Notes under the pieces: model-generated | What the model was told of the DNA's origin: nothing | Database searches by the model: none | The model's input: only the letters and a program-made list of their open reading frames with translations | In this document: piece after piece, positions 47,149 to 55,196 of the stretch | How the letters are laid out: the number at the start of each line of letters is the position of its first letter | Numbering within the stretch: position 1 is the first letter of the stretch | Assembly: GCF_003674065.1 (NCBI RefSeq) | Contig: NZ_RDBE01000001.1 | Span: 519,614-583,613 of the forward strand | Direction: 5' to 3' | From: Nocardioides mangrovicus | Lineage (GTDB): Bacteria > Actinomycetota > Actinomycetes > Propionibacteriales > Nocardioidaceae | Length of the DNA stretch: 64,000 bases | Program-made: the position numbers and the translations under genes

Positions 47149-48075
47149 GTGGAGTACGACGTTCCGCCCATCGCGCTCTCACTGCGCGCGCACGACCGCG
47201 TCGCCGAGCACCGGGTCGACGACGAGTGGCTGGCGCAGGCCTGGGCCGACCCCGACACGCGGGTGCTGGTCGTGGCCGGCTCCCGGTTCGTCGTCGACGG
47301 CGACACGGTGCCCTGGGTGCCCACCGACCAGGCGCCCGAGGGGATCCGGGTGCTCCTCGGTCAACGAGATACCGCACAGCGCGACGGCGCGGTGCGCTTC
47401 GCGGTCGTGGCCGACCGGGTGCTGGCCGACACCGATCCGCCGGCGGGTCGCTGGACCGCGCTGCGCGGCGCCCTGCCCATCGTCCACAACACCGACGCCG
47501 AGCTGCTGGTGCACGCCCTCGGCATCGCCGAGTGGCTCGAGGCCACCCGCTTCTGCCCGCGCTGCGGCGGGGGGCTGGAGCCCACCCACGCCGGGCACGA
47601 GCTGCACTGCACGGGCGTGTGCGGCCGCAGCCAGTTCCCGCGCACCGACCCCGCGGTCATCATGGCCGTCATCGACGGCGAGGCTCCCCACGACCGGATC
47701 CTGATGGGTCGCAATCCCTCCTGGCCGCCCGGGCGCTACTCGACGCTGGCCGGGTTCGTGGAGCCGGGGGAGTCGATGGAGCAGGCGGTGCGGCGCGAGG
47801 TCTTGGAGGAGACGGGGGTCCGCGTCGGGGAGGTGACCTACATCGGCAGCCAGCCGTGGCCGCTGCCGGCCAGCCTCATGGTGGGCTTCCTCGCCCGCGC
47901 CGAGTCCACGGAGGTCGTCGTGGACGGTGAGGAGATCGAGGACGCGCGCTGGTTCACCCGCGAGCAGGTGGCGGAGGGCTCACGCACCCGCGAGCTGCTG
48001 CTGCCCGGCGGCATCTCGATCAGCCACGCGCTGCTGGAGACGTGGTTCGGCGGTCCGCTGCCCGGCGGCTGGTGA
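47149..48075 (+). CDS. nudC: NAD(+) diphosphatase (NudC-type Nudix hydrolase)
   Basis: The 308-residue protein has an N-terminal domain and a zinc ribbon with CPRCGG and CTGVCGR (about 139-165). The Nudix box runs through GFVEPGESMEQAVRREVLEETG. The NudC signature SQPWPLPASLM follows it. It hydrolyses NADH and can remove NAD caps from RNA. Start is GTG. The order nudC-mycoredoxin-uvrD2 is shared with mycobacteria. Confidence 0.94.
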   Translation: MEYDVPPIALSLRAHDRVAEHRVDDEWLAQAWADPDTRVLVVAGSRFVVDGDTVPWVPTDQAPEGIRVLLGQRDTAQRDGAVRFAVVADRVLADTDPPAGRWTALRGALPIVHNTDAELLVHALGIAEWLEATRFCPRCGGGLEPTHAGHELHCTGVCGRSQFPRTDPAVIMAVIDGEAPHDRILMGRNPSWPPGRYSTLAGFVEPGESMEQAVRREVLEETGVRVGEVTYIGSQPWPLPASLMVGFLARAESTEVVVDGEEIEDARWFTREQVAEGSRTRELLLPGGISISHALLETWFGGPLPGGW

Positions 48076-48076
48076 G

Positions 48077-48346
48077 CTAGAGCTCGCCGAGCTTGGCCTG
48101 GACCTGCTTCAGCGACGGGTTCGTCTGCGCGGTGCCGTCGGAGTAGACCAGCGTCGGCACCGTCTGGTTGCCGTTGTTGGCGGCCATGACGATCTCGGCC
48201 GCGCCCGGCACCCGCTCGATGTCGACGACCTCGTAGGTCTCGCCCTCGCGGATGCCCTCCCGCTCGAGCTGGCCGGAGAGCCGGTGGCAGTAGCCGCACC
48301 ACGAGGTGCGGTACATCGTGAACGAGGGGCCTGTGGAGGCAGCCAT
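48077..48346 (-). CDS. mrx1: Mycoredoxin (Mrx1-like glutaredoxin)
   Basis: The 89-residue glutaredoxin fold has the redox motif WCGYC (Cys17, Cys20), then HRLSGQLEREGI, the cis-Pro TVPTLVY, and a C-terminal helix. Mycoredoxins reduce mycothiol mixed disulfides, implying that the host makes mycothiol. It lies between nudC and uvrD2, facing nudC tail to tail. Confidence 0.92.
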   Translation of the reverse strand: MAASTGPSFTMYRTSWCGYCHRLSGQLEREGIREGETYEVVDIERVPGAAEIVMAANNGNQTVPTLVYSDGTAQTNPSLKQVQAKLGEL

Positions 48347-48414
48347 GGAAGTGTCCGTCCGCGCGTCTAGATTGGTCGAGCACCTCAACAACCTGTCGCG
48401 GAGGACCATTCCGG

Positions 48415-50484
48415 ATGCCCACGTCTGACGACCTGCTCGCGGCCCTCGACCCCGAGCAGCGCGCTGTCGCGCAGGCACTGCGGGGTCCGGTGCGGGTCCT
48501 GGCGGGTGCCGGCACCGGCAAGACCCGGGCGATCACCCACCGCATCGCCTACGGGGTGGCCACCGGCGTCTACGACCCCCAGCACGTCCTCGCGGTCACG
48601 TTCACCACCCGGGCGGCCGGGGAGATGCGCGGCCGGCTGCGCTCGCTGGGCGCGGGCGGGGTCCAGGCGCGGACCTTCCACTCCGCCGCGCTGCGCCAGG
48701 TGCGCTACTTCTGGCCCCGGGTCTACGGCGGCGAGCCGCCGGAGCTGATGGACACCAAGATCCCGATCGTCGCGGCCGCCGCCCGCCGCCACCAGGTCGA
48801 GACCGACCAGGCCCGCCGGCGCGACGTCGCCTCGGAGATCGAGTGGGCCAAGGTCAGCAACGTCCGCCCCGAGGACTACGCCCGCGTCGCCCCCACCCGC
48901 GGCCGCGAGGTCGCCGGGCTCGACCACGCCACGGTCGCCCGGCTCTTCGAGGGCTACGAGCAGCTCAAGCGCGACCAAGGCCGCATGGACATGGAGGACG
49001 TCCTGCTCTGCGGCGCCGCGATCCTGGCCGACGACGAGCGCGTCGCCGCCGAGATCCGGCGCCAGTACCGATTCTTCGTGGTCGATGAGTTCCAAGACGT
49101 CTCGCCCATCCAGTCCGCGCTCCTCGACCTGTGGGTGGGGGGCCGCGACGAGATCTGCGTGGTCGGCGACCCCGCCCAGACCATCTACTCCTTCGCCGGG
49201 GCCCGCGCGTCGTACCTGACCGACTTCCCTCGCCGCTTCGAAAGCTGCACCTCGGTCGAGCTGGTCCGCAACTACCGCTCCACCCCCCAGGTGCTCGACG
49301 TGGCGAACCGGCTGCTGGCCGGCACCGCCACCGCGAGCGTCCGGCTGCAGTCGCAGCGCGACGCAGGTCCCGATGTCGCGTGGGCCGAGCACCCCGACGA
49401 GGTCGCCGAGGCCGACGCCGTCGCCCGCGAGATCACCCGGCTCCGGCGCGCGGGAGTGCCGCTGCGCGAGACGGCGGTGCTGTTCCGGATCAACGCCCAG
49501 TCCGAGGCCTTCGAGGAGGCGCTGACCAGCGCCGGCATCCCCTACGTAGTGCGCGGAGCGCTGCGCTTCTTCGAGCGGCAGGAGGTGCGCCAGGCCACCG
49601 CGCTGATGCGGGGCGCCGTGCGCACCGACGACGTTGCCGGCGACTCGCTGCCCGAGCAGGTGCGCGCCGTGCTCTCGACCACCGGCTGGACCGACCAGGC
49701 ACCCACGGCCCGGGGTCAGGCCCGTGACCGCTGGGAGTCGCTGCAGGCGCTGGTCACCCGGGCCGAGGAGCTGGCCCAGGAGAACCCCGCGGCCGACCTG
49801 GCCGGCTACGTCGCCGAGCTGGAGCGCCGTGCCCACGAGCAGCACGCCCCGGTCGCCGAGGGCGTCACGCTGGCCACGCTCCACACCGCCAAGGGCCTGG
49901 AGTGGGACGCGGTGTTCCTGTGCGGGCTGCAGGAGGGGTCGGTGCCGATCACCTACGCGAGCACCCCGGCCGAGGTCGAAGAGGAGCGGCGGCTGCTCTA
50001 CGTCGGCGTCACCCGGGCCCGTGAGCACCTCACGCTGACGTGGTCGCTGGCGCGCAACCCCGGCGGGCAGGCCCGCCGCAAGCCCTCGCGGTTCCTCACC
50101 GACCTGCTGCCGGCGGGGGTCTCGGCCGCGAGCGTCCCGGGCCAGCGCGGGGCTCAGCGCGGGGAGAAGAAGCGCGGCCGGCGCCCGGCCACCTGCCGGA
50201 TCTGCAACCTCGCCCTCACCACCGCGCGCCAGCGCAACCGCGGCTACTGCGAGGACTGCCCGGTGCCCTACGACGAGGAGCTGTTCGCCTCGCTGCGGGC
50301 CTGGCGCAAGGAGCGGGCCGAGGCCGACGAGGTGCCGGCGTTCGTGGTGTTCTCCGACGCCACCCTCGAGGCGCTGGCCGAGGTGCGGCCGGACTCGCGG
50401 GAGAAGCTCTTGCGCATCAACGGGGTGGGTCCTGCGAAGGTCGAGCGCTACGCCGACGACGTGCTGGAAATTCTGTCGTCATAA
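48415..50484 (+). CDS. uvrD2: UvrD2-type ATP-dependent DNA helicase
   Basis: The 689-residue protein has SF1A motifs GAGTGKTRAITHR near 31, DEFQDVSPIQS near 223, GDPAQTIYSFAG, and [13 protein letters not shown]. It also has the UvrD2-specific tetracysteine motif CRICN...CEDC (about 595-615) and a C-terminal HRDC domain (about 640-689, with INGVGPAKVERY). This domain set is diagnostic for actinobacterial UvrD2, which is essential in Mycobacterium. Confidence 0.95.
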   Translation: MPTSDDLLAALDPEQRAVAQALRGPVRVLAGAGTGKTRAITHRIAYGVATGVYDPQHVLAVTFTTRAAGEMRGRLRSLGAGGVQARTFHSAALRQVRYFWPRVYGGEPPELMDTKIPIVAAAARRHQVETDQARRRDVASEIEWAKVSNVRPEDYARVAPTRGREVAGLDHATVARLFEGYEQLKRDQGRMDMEDVLLCGAAILADDERVAAEIRRQYRFFVVDEFQDVSPIQSALLDLWVGGRDEICVVGDPAQTIYSFAGARASYLTDFPRRFESCTSVELVRNYRSTPQVLDVANRLLAGTATASVRLQSQRDAGPDVAWAEHPDEVAEADAVAREITRLRRAGVPLRETAVLFRINAQSEAFEEALTSAGIPYVVRGALRFFERQEVRQATALMRGAVRTDDVAGDSLPEQVRAVLSTTGWTDQAPTARGQARDRWESLQALVTRAEELAQENPAADLAGYVAELERRAHEQHAPVAEGVTLATLHTAKGLEWDAVFLCGLQEGSVPITYASTPAEVEEERRLLYVGVTRAREHLTLTWSLARNPGGQARRKPSRFLTDLLPAGVSAASVPGQRGAQRGEKKRGRRPATCRICNLALTTARQRNRGYCEDCPVPYDEELFASLRAWRKERAEADEVPAFVVFSDATLEALAEVRPDSREKLLRINGVGPAKVERYADDVLEILSS

Positions 50485-50519
50485 ATCGTTTGGCGCGTCA
50501 CCGTCACGGCGGTTACCTT
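50481..50519 (+). promoter_or_regulatory. Candidate WhiB7-type promoter
   Basis: An AT-rich block ATAAATCGTT, rare in this sequence, directly precedes TTGGCG (50490-50495). TACCTT (50514-50519) follows after 18 bp. WhiB7 autoregulated promoters in mycobacteria have an AT-rich stretch just upstream of the -35, recognised by the AT-hook. Confidence 0.5.
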
Positions 50520-50594
50520 GTTCTCACCCACCACGCGCACCACGGTCCTGGCACGACCGGCGCCCGATCAGCACGACAAGGAGGTGCAGGACCG

Positions 50595-50753
50595 ATGAGC
50601 AACATCACCATCTGGATGGCCCCGTCCCACAGCACCTCTGACGTGCTCATGGGCGGTTACGCCTGCGCCGGTGCCGGCACGTTTGCCGGCCGCGAGCGTA
50701 CGGCCGCCATCAAGCAGCACCCGGGGACCCAGGCCTGGAGTCCAGCGACGTAG
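50595..50753 (+). CDS. Short leader ORF upstream of whiB7 (candidate regulatory uORF)
   Basis: A 52-codon ORF starts at ATG 50595 after a very strong AAGGAGGTG ribosome site. It encodes MSNITIWMAPSHSTSDVL and a further unremarkable sequence ending in WSPAT, with no recognised domain. It lies between a WhiB7-type promoter and a terminator-like hairpin ahead of whiB7. This is the layout of the mycobacterial whiB7 leader, where translation of a uORF controls attenuation. Its role here is inferred; it could be an independent small protein. Confidence 0.6.
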   Translation: MSNITIWMAPSHSTSDVLMGGYACAGAGTFAGRERTAAIKQHPGTQAWSPAT

Positions 50754-50782
50754 GGGAGTCACTCCTCTCGATCGGCACTCAC

Positions 50783-50814
50783 AGGCCGCGGAACCCGACA
50801 GGGATCCGCGGCCT
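50783..50814 (+). terminator. Hairpin in the whiB7 leader (candidate attenuator)
   Basis: AGGCCGCGGA (50783-50792) pairs perfectly with TCCGCGGCCT (50805-50814), followed by TCGTGCTTCTC, a weak pyrimidine tract. It lies 95 bp before whiB7 and 30 bp after the leader ORF stop. Confidence 0.6.
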
Positions 50815-50908
50815 TCGTGCTTCTCGGGGGGCACCGCCCTCCAGCGCCGCCGGATCCCGCGATGAGAAACCACCAGCGATCAGGTCGACCAGAGAGGAGG
50901 TGACACCC

Positions 50909-51190
50909 ATGACCATCGACGTGAACCACCCGGGCCGGACCACCGGCCTGCCGTGCCAGGCCGGTGACGACGCGGAGCTGTTCTTCGCCGAGTCGCCCGC
51001 AGACCTGGAGCTCGCGAAGACCCTGTGTGCCTCCTGCCCCGTGATGGCGGAGTGCCTGGCAGGCGCCCTCGACCGACGCGAGCCCTGGGGCGTGTGGGGT
51101 GGCGAGATCTTCGACCACGGCGTCGTGATCCCCCGCAAACGCCCTCGTGGCCGTCCGCGGAAGAACCCGCTCCCGCTGCCCGCCGCCTGA
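50909..51190 (+). CDS. whiB7: WhiB7-type iron-sulfur transcription factor
   Basis: The 93-residue protein has the four WhiB cluster cysteines (Cys16, Cys40, Cys43, Cys49), the GVWGGE turn at 61-66, and a C-terminal AT-hook RGRP at 80-83 between basic residues. The AT-hook marks WhiB7, the activator of intrinsic antibiotic-resistance genes through SigA. AGAGGAGG precedes ATG 50909. It follows uvrD2 as in mycobacteria. Confidence 0.94.
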   Translation: MTIDVNHPGRTTGLPCQAGDDAELFFAESPADLELAKTLCASCPVMAECLAGALDRREPWGVWGGEIFDHGVVIPRKRPRGRPRKNPLPLPAA

Positions 51191-51246
51191 CCCGCACCCC
51201 GAGGAACACCACCACCGTCATGACCACTCTCGATCGGAGCAAGCAG

Positions 51247-51366
51247 ATGAACCTGCGACATCACGACCTGGCCCGCAGCCATAGCCGGCTCGACCGCCAC
51301 GCCGACCGCGCCCAGAGCGCTCGGCTGGCGCTCGCCCGGATGCTCTACGGCGGCCACGGCCGGTAG
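51247..51366 (+). CDS. Small basic protein downstream of whiB7
   Basis: A 39-residue product starting at ATG 51247 with GGAG 7 bp upstream; an in-frame ATG at 51220 would give 48. It is rich in Arg and His (LRHHDLARSHSRLDRHADRA) and probably helical. No family recognised. It lies between whiB7 and a strong hairpin, so it may be transcribed with whiB7. Confidence 0.5.
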   Translation: MNLRHHDLARSHSRLDRHADRAQSARLALARMLYGGHGR

Positions 51367-51397
51367 GACCCCAACGAAAACCTGATCGCTGGGAGAG

Positions 51398-51430
51398 GAG
51401 CCCCGGCTCGCATCGCGCGAGCCGGGGCTC
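51398..51430 (+). terminator. Strong 13-bp hairpin terminator after the whiB7 unit
   Basis: GAGCCCCGGCTCG (51398-51410) pairs fully with CGAGCCGGGGCTC (51418-51430) around a 7-base loop, followed by TGTCG. It closes the whiB7 transcription unit. Confidence 0.7.
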
Positions 51431-51457
51431 TGTCGCGTGCTCCGGTAGCGTGCCGGC

Positions 51458-51619
51458 ATGGTCACCTGCTCGTTCTGCGGCGCGACCGCCGAGACCGACG
51501 AGCCGCCGCTGACCTGGACCTCGGCCACCGAGCACGGGCGGTTGCGGCACTTCTGCGATCGCTGCTCGCGTGAGCACCTGCGCTCGATGGAGGGCAAGCT
51601 CGACAGCGAGTACTGGTGA
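51458..51619 (+). CDS. Small zinc-ribbon-like protein
   Basis: The 53-residue product (ATG 51458 to TGA 51619) has two CxxC pairs, CSFC (Cys4, Cys7) and CDRC (Cys33, Cys36), the spacing of a small zinc ribbon. A charged tail LRSMEGKLDSEYW follows. The function is unknown. It is tail-to-tail with the ABC1 kinase gene, 4 bp apart. Confidence 0.72.
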   Translation: MVTCSFCGATAETDEPPLTWTSATEHGRLRHFCDRCSREHLRSMEGKLDSEYW

Positions 51620-51623
51620 GCGC

Positions 51624-52991
51624 CTACTCGGCGAACCCGGGCAGCGACTCCTCCAAGATGGCGCGGAACGGGGCCTCGGCGCCGAGCTGGCTCATCACGC
51701 CGATCGCGCCCAGCCAGGTGCGGTGGATCAGCATGTAGCTGGGCGGCAGGTTGAGCTTGATCGAGAGCGCGTAGCCCGGTTCGCGCGGGTCGTTGATCCG
51801 CTGGAACTGCGCGCGCATCCACTCCCGGCTGAACCGGAACCGCTCCACGCTGGCGGGCTCGACGAACGGCGCGAGGTAGTCGCGCAGCAGCCCGGCGTCG
51901 ACCTCGACGCGGGGCCGGACGAAGCCCTCGTCGCGCAGCCCGGCCAGCAGCGAGGCGGGGTCGTCGTGCATCGCCACGCGGATCAGCCGGCCCATCGCCG
52001 GCGGCAGCCCGCCCTCGGGCAGCCGGGCGACGGCGCCGAAGTCGAGCACGCCGAGGCCGCCGGGGGAGCCGTCGGCGTCGGGCACCACCCGGTAGTTGCC
52101 CGGGTGCGGGTCGGCGTGCAGCATCCCCGTGCGCTGCGGCCCGGCGAACAGGGACCGCACGAACAGCTCGCCGTAGTGGTCGCGCTCGGCCGTGGTGGCA
52201 TCGGCGATGATGCCGGCCAGCGACATCGGGCTCTCCAGCCACTCACTGACCAGCACCCGGGAGCCGTGGTCGACGACGTCGGGCACCACGATCCGCGACA
52301 GCTGGCCGGGCGCGTCGCGAAACGCCGTGGCGAACGCGGCCTGAGCCTCGGCCTCCAGGTCGTAGTCGAGCTCGTCCTTGGCGCGGTCCTGCAGCTCCTC
52401 GACCAGCGGCTTGACGTCGATGCCCGGCAGCATGGTGCCGATCGTGCGGGCGAGCCGGGAGACCTGCCGCAGGTCGGAGAGCAGTGCCTCGCCGGCGCCG
52501 GGGTACTGCACCTTGACCGCGACCTCGCGGCCGTCGACCCAGCGGCCCCGGTGCACCTGGCCGATGGAGGCCGCGGCCGCCGGCACGGGGTCGAGCTCGA
52601 CCAGCCGCTGCTGCCAGTCCGCGCCCAGGTCCTCGGCCAGGATCTGACGCACCGTGCGGGTGGGCATCGGGGGAGCGGAGTCCTGCAGCTGGGTCAGCGT
52701 GGCGCGGTAGGGCGCCACCATGTCCTCGGGTAGCGCGGACTCCAGGATCGACATCGCCTGGCCGACCTTCATCGCGCCGCCCTTGAGCTCGCCCAGGGTC
52801 CGGAAGACCTGCTCGGCGGTGCGCTGCTGGATGTCGGCGAGCACGGCCTCGGCCGGAGCGCCGCCGAGGCGTCGGCCCAGGCCGAACGCGGTACGCCCGG
52901 CGTAGCCGATCGGGAGGGCGGCCAGCCGAGCGGAGCGGCTGATCGCGCGCCGCGGCAGGCTGCCGTCGTCGTCGCTCTTCTCCGCGTTCAC
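51624..52991 (-). CDS. ABC1/UbiB (AarF) family atypical kinase
   Basis: The 455-residue protein has the family's KxGQ motif in GGAMKVGQAMSI, the Ala-rich loop AAAASIGQVHRG, VAVKVQYPG with the ATP-site Lys, HADPHPGNY and LDFGAVARL. UbiB-like proteins support isoprenoid-lipid or quinone metabolism. An Rv3197-like ABC1 protein sits next to whiB7 in M. tuberculosis and is linked to drug tolerance. GTG 52991 is chosen for its upstream GAGG and the GTGA overlap with the preceding gene; the frame is open further upstream. Confidence 0.88.
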   Translation of the reverse strand: MNAEKSDDDGSLPRRAISRSARLAALPIGYAGRTAFGLGRRLGGAPAEAVLADIQQRTAEQVFRTLGELKGGAMKVGQAMSILESALPEDMVAPYRATLTQLQDSAPPMPTRTVRQILAEDLGADWQQRLVELDPVPAAAASIGQVHRGRWVDGREVAVKVQYPGAGEALLSDLRQVSRLARTIGTMLPGIDVKPLVEELQDRAKDELDYDLEAEAQAAFATAFRDAPGQLSRIVVPDVVDHGSRVLVSEWLESPMSLAGIIADATTAERDHYGELFVRSLFAGPQRTGMLHADPHPGNYRVVPDADGSPGGLGVLDFGAVARLPEGGLPPAMGRLIRVAMHDDPASLLAGLRDEGFVRPRVEVDAGLLRDYLAPFVEPASVERFRFSREWMRAQFQRINDPREPGYALSIKLNLPPSYMLIHRTWLGAIGVMSQLGAEAPFRAILEESLPGFAE

Positions 52992-53854
52992 CCCTCCATC
53001 CTCACCCACGCGTGGTGAGGCGGGGATCCTCCCCGAGGCTGACTCTTGTTCCATCCGCAGCCGCACGCGCGATGACGCAGCCAGCTGACCAGCTCGGCTC
53101 CGGTCAGCGAGGGTGGCAGGCGCAGCGTGGCCGACCACGTGGCCGGGCGGCCGCCGTCGAGAAAGGCCAGCAGATCGGTCAGCGCCCACCCGGCGGCGAG
53201 GGCGAGCAGCGCCGGGGGAGCGGGGTCGGGCACGCCGTCGTCACGGTGGGCGCTGCCGATCTGCTGCTCGACCAGCAGCGGCCACCGGGGATCGGTGTCG
53301 GCGTGGTGGGCGTCGACGCAGCGCAGGCAGGCGCCGTCGCCGGGGGCCGAGAACGGGCCGACCACCGCGACGCCCTCGCTCACCCGCACCACCAGGTGAG
53401 GCAGGCCGGCGCGGATCCACGGGTCGAGCAGGCTGCGCTCGGGCTCGCCCACGCCGATCAGCAGGCCTGCGGCCACCGGGGACTGCGCAGGGTCGACGGC
53501 TCGTAGGCCAGCCTGCCGCAGGAGCCGGTCCAGGCCCGGCCACGGTGTGGTTCCGAAGCGACGCACGTGGACCGATGGCGGATCGGTCTCGGCGCCGGTG
53601 TCGACGGCGGGGGCGAGCGCGTCGTGCTCGGCCAGCCGGGCGAGCACGTCGGCATCGGCCCGGACATCGGCCCGGACACCGGCCCGGGAGGGGGCACCGG
53701 GAGAGGAGAGCACGTCGAGGGTGCGGCGGACCGGTTCGGTCAGCGGCAGCACCATCGCGTGGTGCGGGTCGAGGCCGATCTGCACCTGGTCGGGCGCACG
53801 GCGCAGCACCCGCAGGCCGGCGCGCAACTGCAGTCCAGGCTGTCGTCGAGGCAT
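52988..53854 (-). CDS. E1/cyclodehydratase-like protein (Rv3196-like), orphan
   Basis: The 288-residue protein resembles ThiF/cyclodehydratase-type leader-binding proteins: LQLRAGLRVLRRAPDQVQIG at the N terminus, then VGPFSAPGDGACLRCVDAHH with a zinc-type cysteine pair, DPRWPLLVEQ, and a late GCGW. In TOMM (thiazole/oxazole peptide) clusters such proteins bind precursor peptides, but no YcaO, dehydrogenase or precursor peptide is seen nearby. The same position is occupied by Rv3196 in M. tuberculosis. It is coupled to the ABC1 gene by a 4-bp overlap. Function unknown. Confidence 0.72.
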   Translation of the reverse strand: MPRRQPGLQLRAGLRVLRRAPDQVQIGLDPHHAMVLPLTEPVRRTLDVLSSPGAPSRAGVRADVRADADVLARLAEHDALAPAVDTGAETDPPSVHVRRFGTTPWPGLDRLLRQAGLRAVDPAQSPVAAGLLIGVGEPERSLLDPWIRAGLPHLVVRVSEGVAVVGPFSAPGDGACLRCVDAHHADTDPRWPLLVEQQIGSAHRDDGVPDPAPPALLALAAGWALTDLLAFLDGGRPATWSATLRLPPSLTGAELVSWLRHRACGCGWNKSQPRGGSPPHHAWVRMEG

Positions 53855-53921
53855 GCCTGCATGTCAGCAGCCGGATCCGCGACTGCCAAGCGGCGGTCGG
53901 TCGTCCTGTGGATCGAGCGGA

Positions 53922-54080
53922 TCAGGCCTTGCCGAGGATCCGGTTGAGCTTGGTGCCGCAGACGGGGCAGTCGGCCTTCGCCATCCGGGTGCCCTTGTCG
54001 TTGACGTGCACCTCGCCGCTGGCCTCGCGCTTCTCCTTGCACTTCACGCAGTAGAACTCGCCGCTCCAGGTCTCGGCCAT
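53922..54080 (-). CDS. DUF5679-type small zinc-ribbon protein
   Basis: The 52-residue protein MAETWSGEFYCVKCKEKR... has CVKC (Cys11, Cys14) and CPVC (Cys38, Cys41) in the DUF5679 pattern, with a conserved GTRMAKADCPVCGTKLNRI stretch. Related proteins are widespread in actinobacteria with unknown function. AAGGAGTCC-type sequence precedes the start. Confidence 0.88.
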   Translation of the reverse strand: MAETWSGEFYCVKCKEKREASGEVHVNDKGTRMAKADCPVCGTKLNRILGKA

Positions 54081-54206
54081 GGCGGACTCCTTAGCTTGCG
54101 CTGTCTGGTTCGGCCCCGGTGGGCCGATTCGAGGCTACGACAACCCGCTACGGCGCGGCGCGAGGCGGGAAACGGCGCTCTTTGGCGTGTCGCTACTGTG
54201 CGCTGC

Positions 54207-54989
54207 GTGCACCTACGCTCCGAACGTCTCGCCGACGGCGTCGCCCTGCTGACCCTGGACAACCCCGACCAGCGCAACGCGATGTCGGATGAGATGACCT
54301 CGGCCTGGGTCGAGGCGGTCGAGGAGCTCGCCGCCGACCGCGAGGTGCGCGTCGTCGTGGTGACCGGTGAGGGCACCGCGTTCTGCTCAGGGGGCAACAC
54401 CTCGTGGATCGCCAGCGAGCCCGACGCCTCGGTCGACTCGCTACGAGCGCGGATGGAGCCGTTCTACCGCGCCTGGCTCTCCGTCCGTCGGCTGCAGGTG
54501 CCCACGATCGCCGCCGTCAACGGGCCGGCCATCGGGGCCGGGCTGTGCCTGGCGCTGGCCTGCGACATCCGCTACGCCGCCGCCTCCGCGCGGCTGGGCG
54601 CGCCGTTCGTCAAGCTCGGGATGCACCCGGGCATGGCCGCTACCCACCTGCTGCCCGACGTCGTCGGCGCGGCCCACGCGCGCGAGCTGCTGCTGACCGG
54701 CCGGCTGGTCGACGCCGACGAGGCGCTGCGCATCGGCCTGGTCTCGCAGGTCTTCGCCGACGACACCTTCGCCGACGACGTGCTCGCCGTGGCCCGCGGT
54801 GTGGCCGCGACGGCGCCGATCGCCAGCCGCTACACCAAGGTCGCGCTGGCCGACGGCGGGCACCGCGACTTCGAGACCGCGCTGCGCTGGGAGGCGCTGG
54901 CCCAGCCGGCCACGCTGGCCACCGCCGACCTGCAAGAGGGCGTGCGCGCCTCGAGGGAGAAGCGTCGGCCCACCTTCACCGGGCAGTAG
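54207..54989 (+). CDS. Enoyl-CoA hydratase/isomerase-family (crotonase) protein
   Basis: The 260-residue crotonase has the oxyanion-hole segments AFCSGGNTSW and GPAIGAGLCLALACD. The residue after LGAP, where enoyl-CoA hydratases have the first catalytic Glu, is Phe (GAPFVKLGMHPG). It may therefore not be a hydratase but another crotonase activity. GTG 54207 is used; GTG 54198 is equally possible. The gene is monocistronic. Confidence 0.87.
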   Translation: MHLRSERLADGVALLTLDNPDQRNAMSDEMTSAWVEAVEELAADREVRVVVVTGEGTAFCSGGNTSWIASEPDASVDSLRARMEPFYRAWLSVRRLQVPTIAAVNGPAIGAGLCLALACDIRYAAASARLGAPFVKLGMHPGMAATHLLPDVVGAAHARELLLTGRLVDADEALRIGLVSQVFADDTFADDVLAVARGVAATAPIASRYTKVALADGGHRDFETALRWEALAQPATLATADLQEGVRASREKRRPTFTGQ

Positions 54990-55114
54990 CGAGAAGGGGG
55001 AAGCCCCCGTCCACACCCACGCCGCTCGCCTTCCCCTTGCCAGCGGCGCCGGGTGCCCGGGGGCCTCGACCGAGGCCACCGTAGGCCGGTCTCCAGAGCC
55101 GGTCAACCGGCCGG

Positions 55115-55167
55115 TGGACACCGTTGTCCACTGCTTGTGGATAACTCTGTGGACGGTGTGTGGACCT
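55115..55167. promoter_or_regulatory. Cluster of DnaA-box-like sites
   Basis: TGTGGATAA (55136-55144) is the reverse complement of the consensus DnaA box TTATCCACA. TTGTCCACT (55124-55132), TGTGGACGG (55148-55156), TGTGGACCT (55159-55167) and GGTGGACAC (55115-55123) are near matches. The sites lie in the 207-bp gap between the crotonase and PHP genes. Confidence 0.5.
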
Positions 55168-55196
55168 GTCGCGGAGTGGTGTGGAAGCCCGGATAG

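Noticed and set aside
55115-55167. Chromosomal replication origin
   Set aside because: Only five box-like sites and no dnaA, dnaN, recF, gyrB or parAB nearby; reported instead as a DnaA-box cluster.
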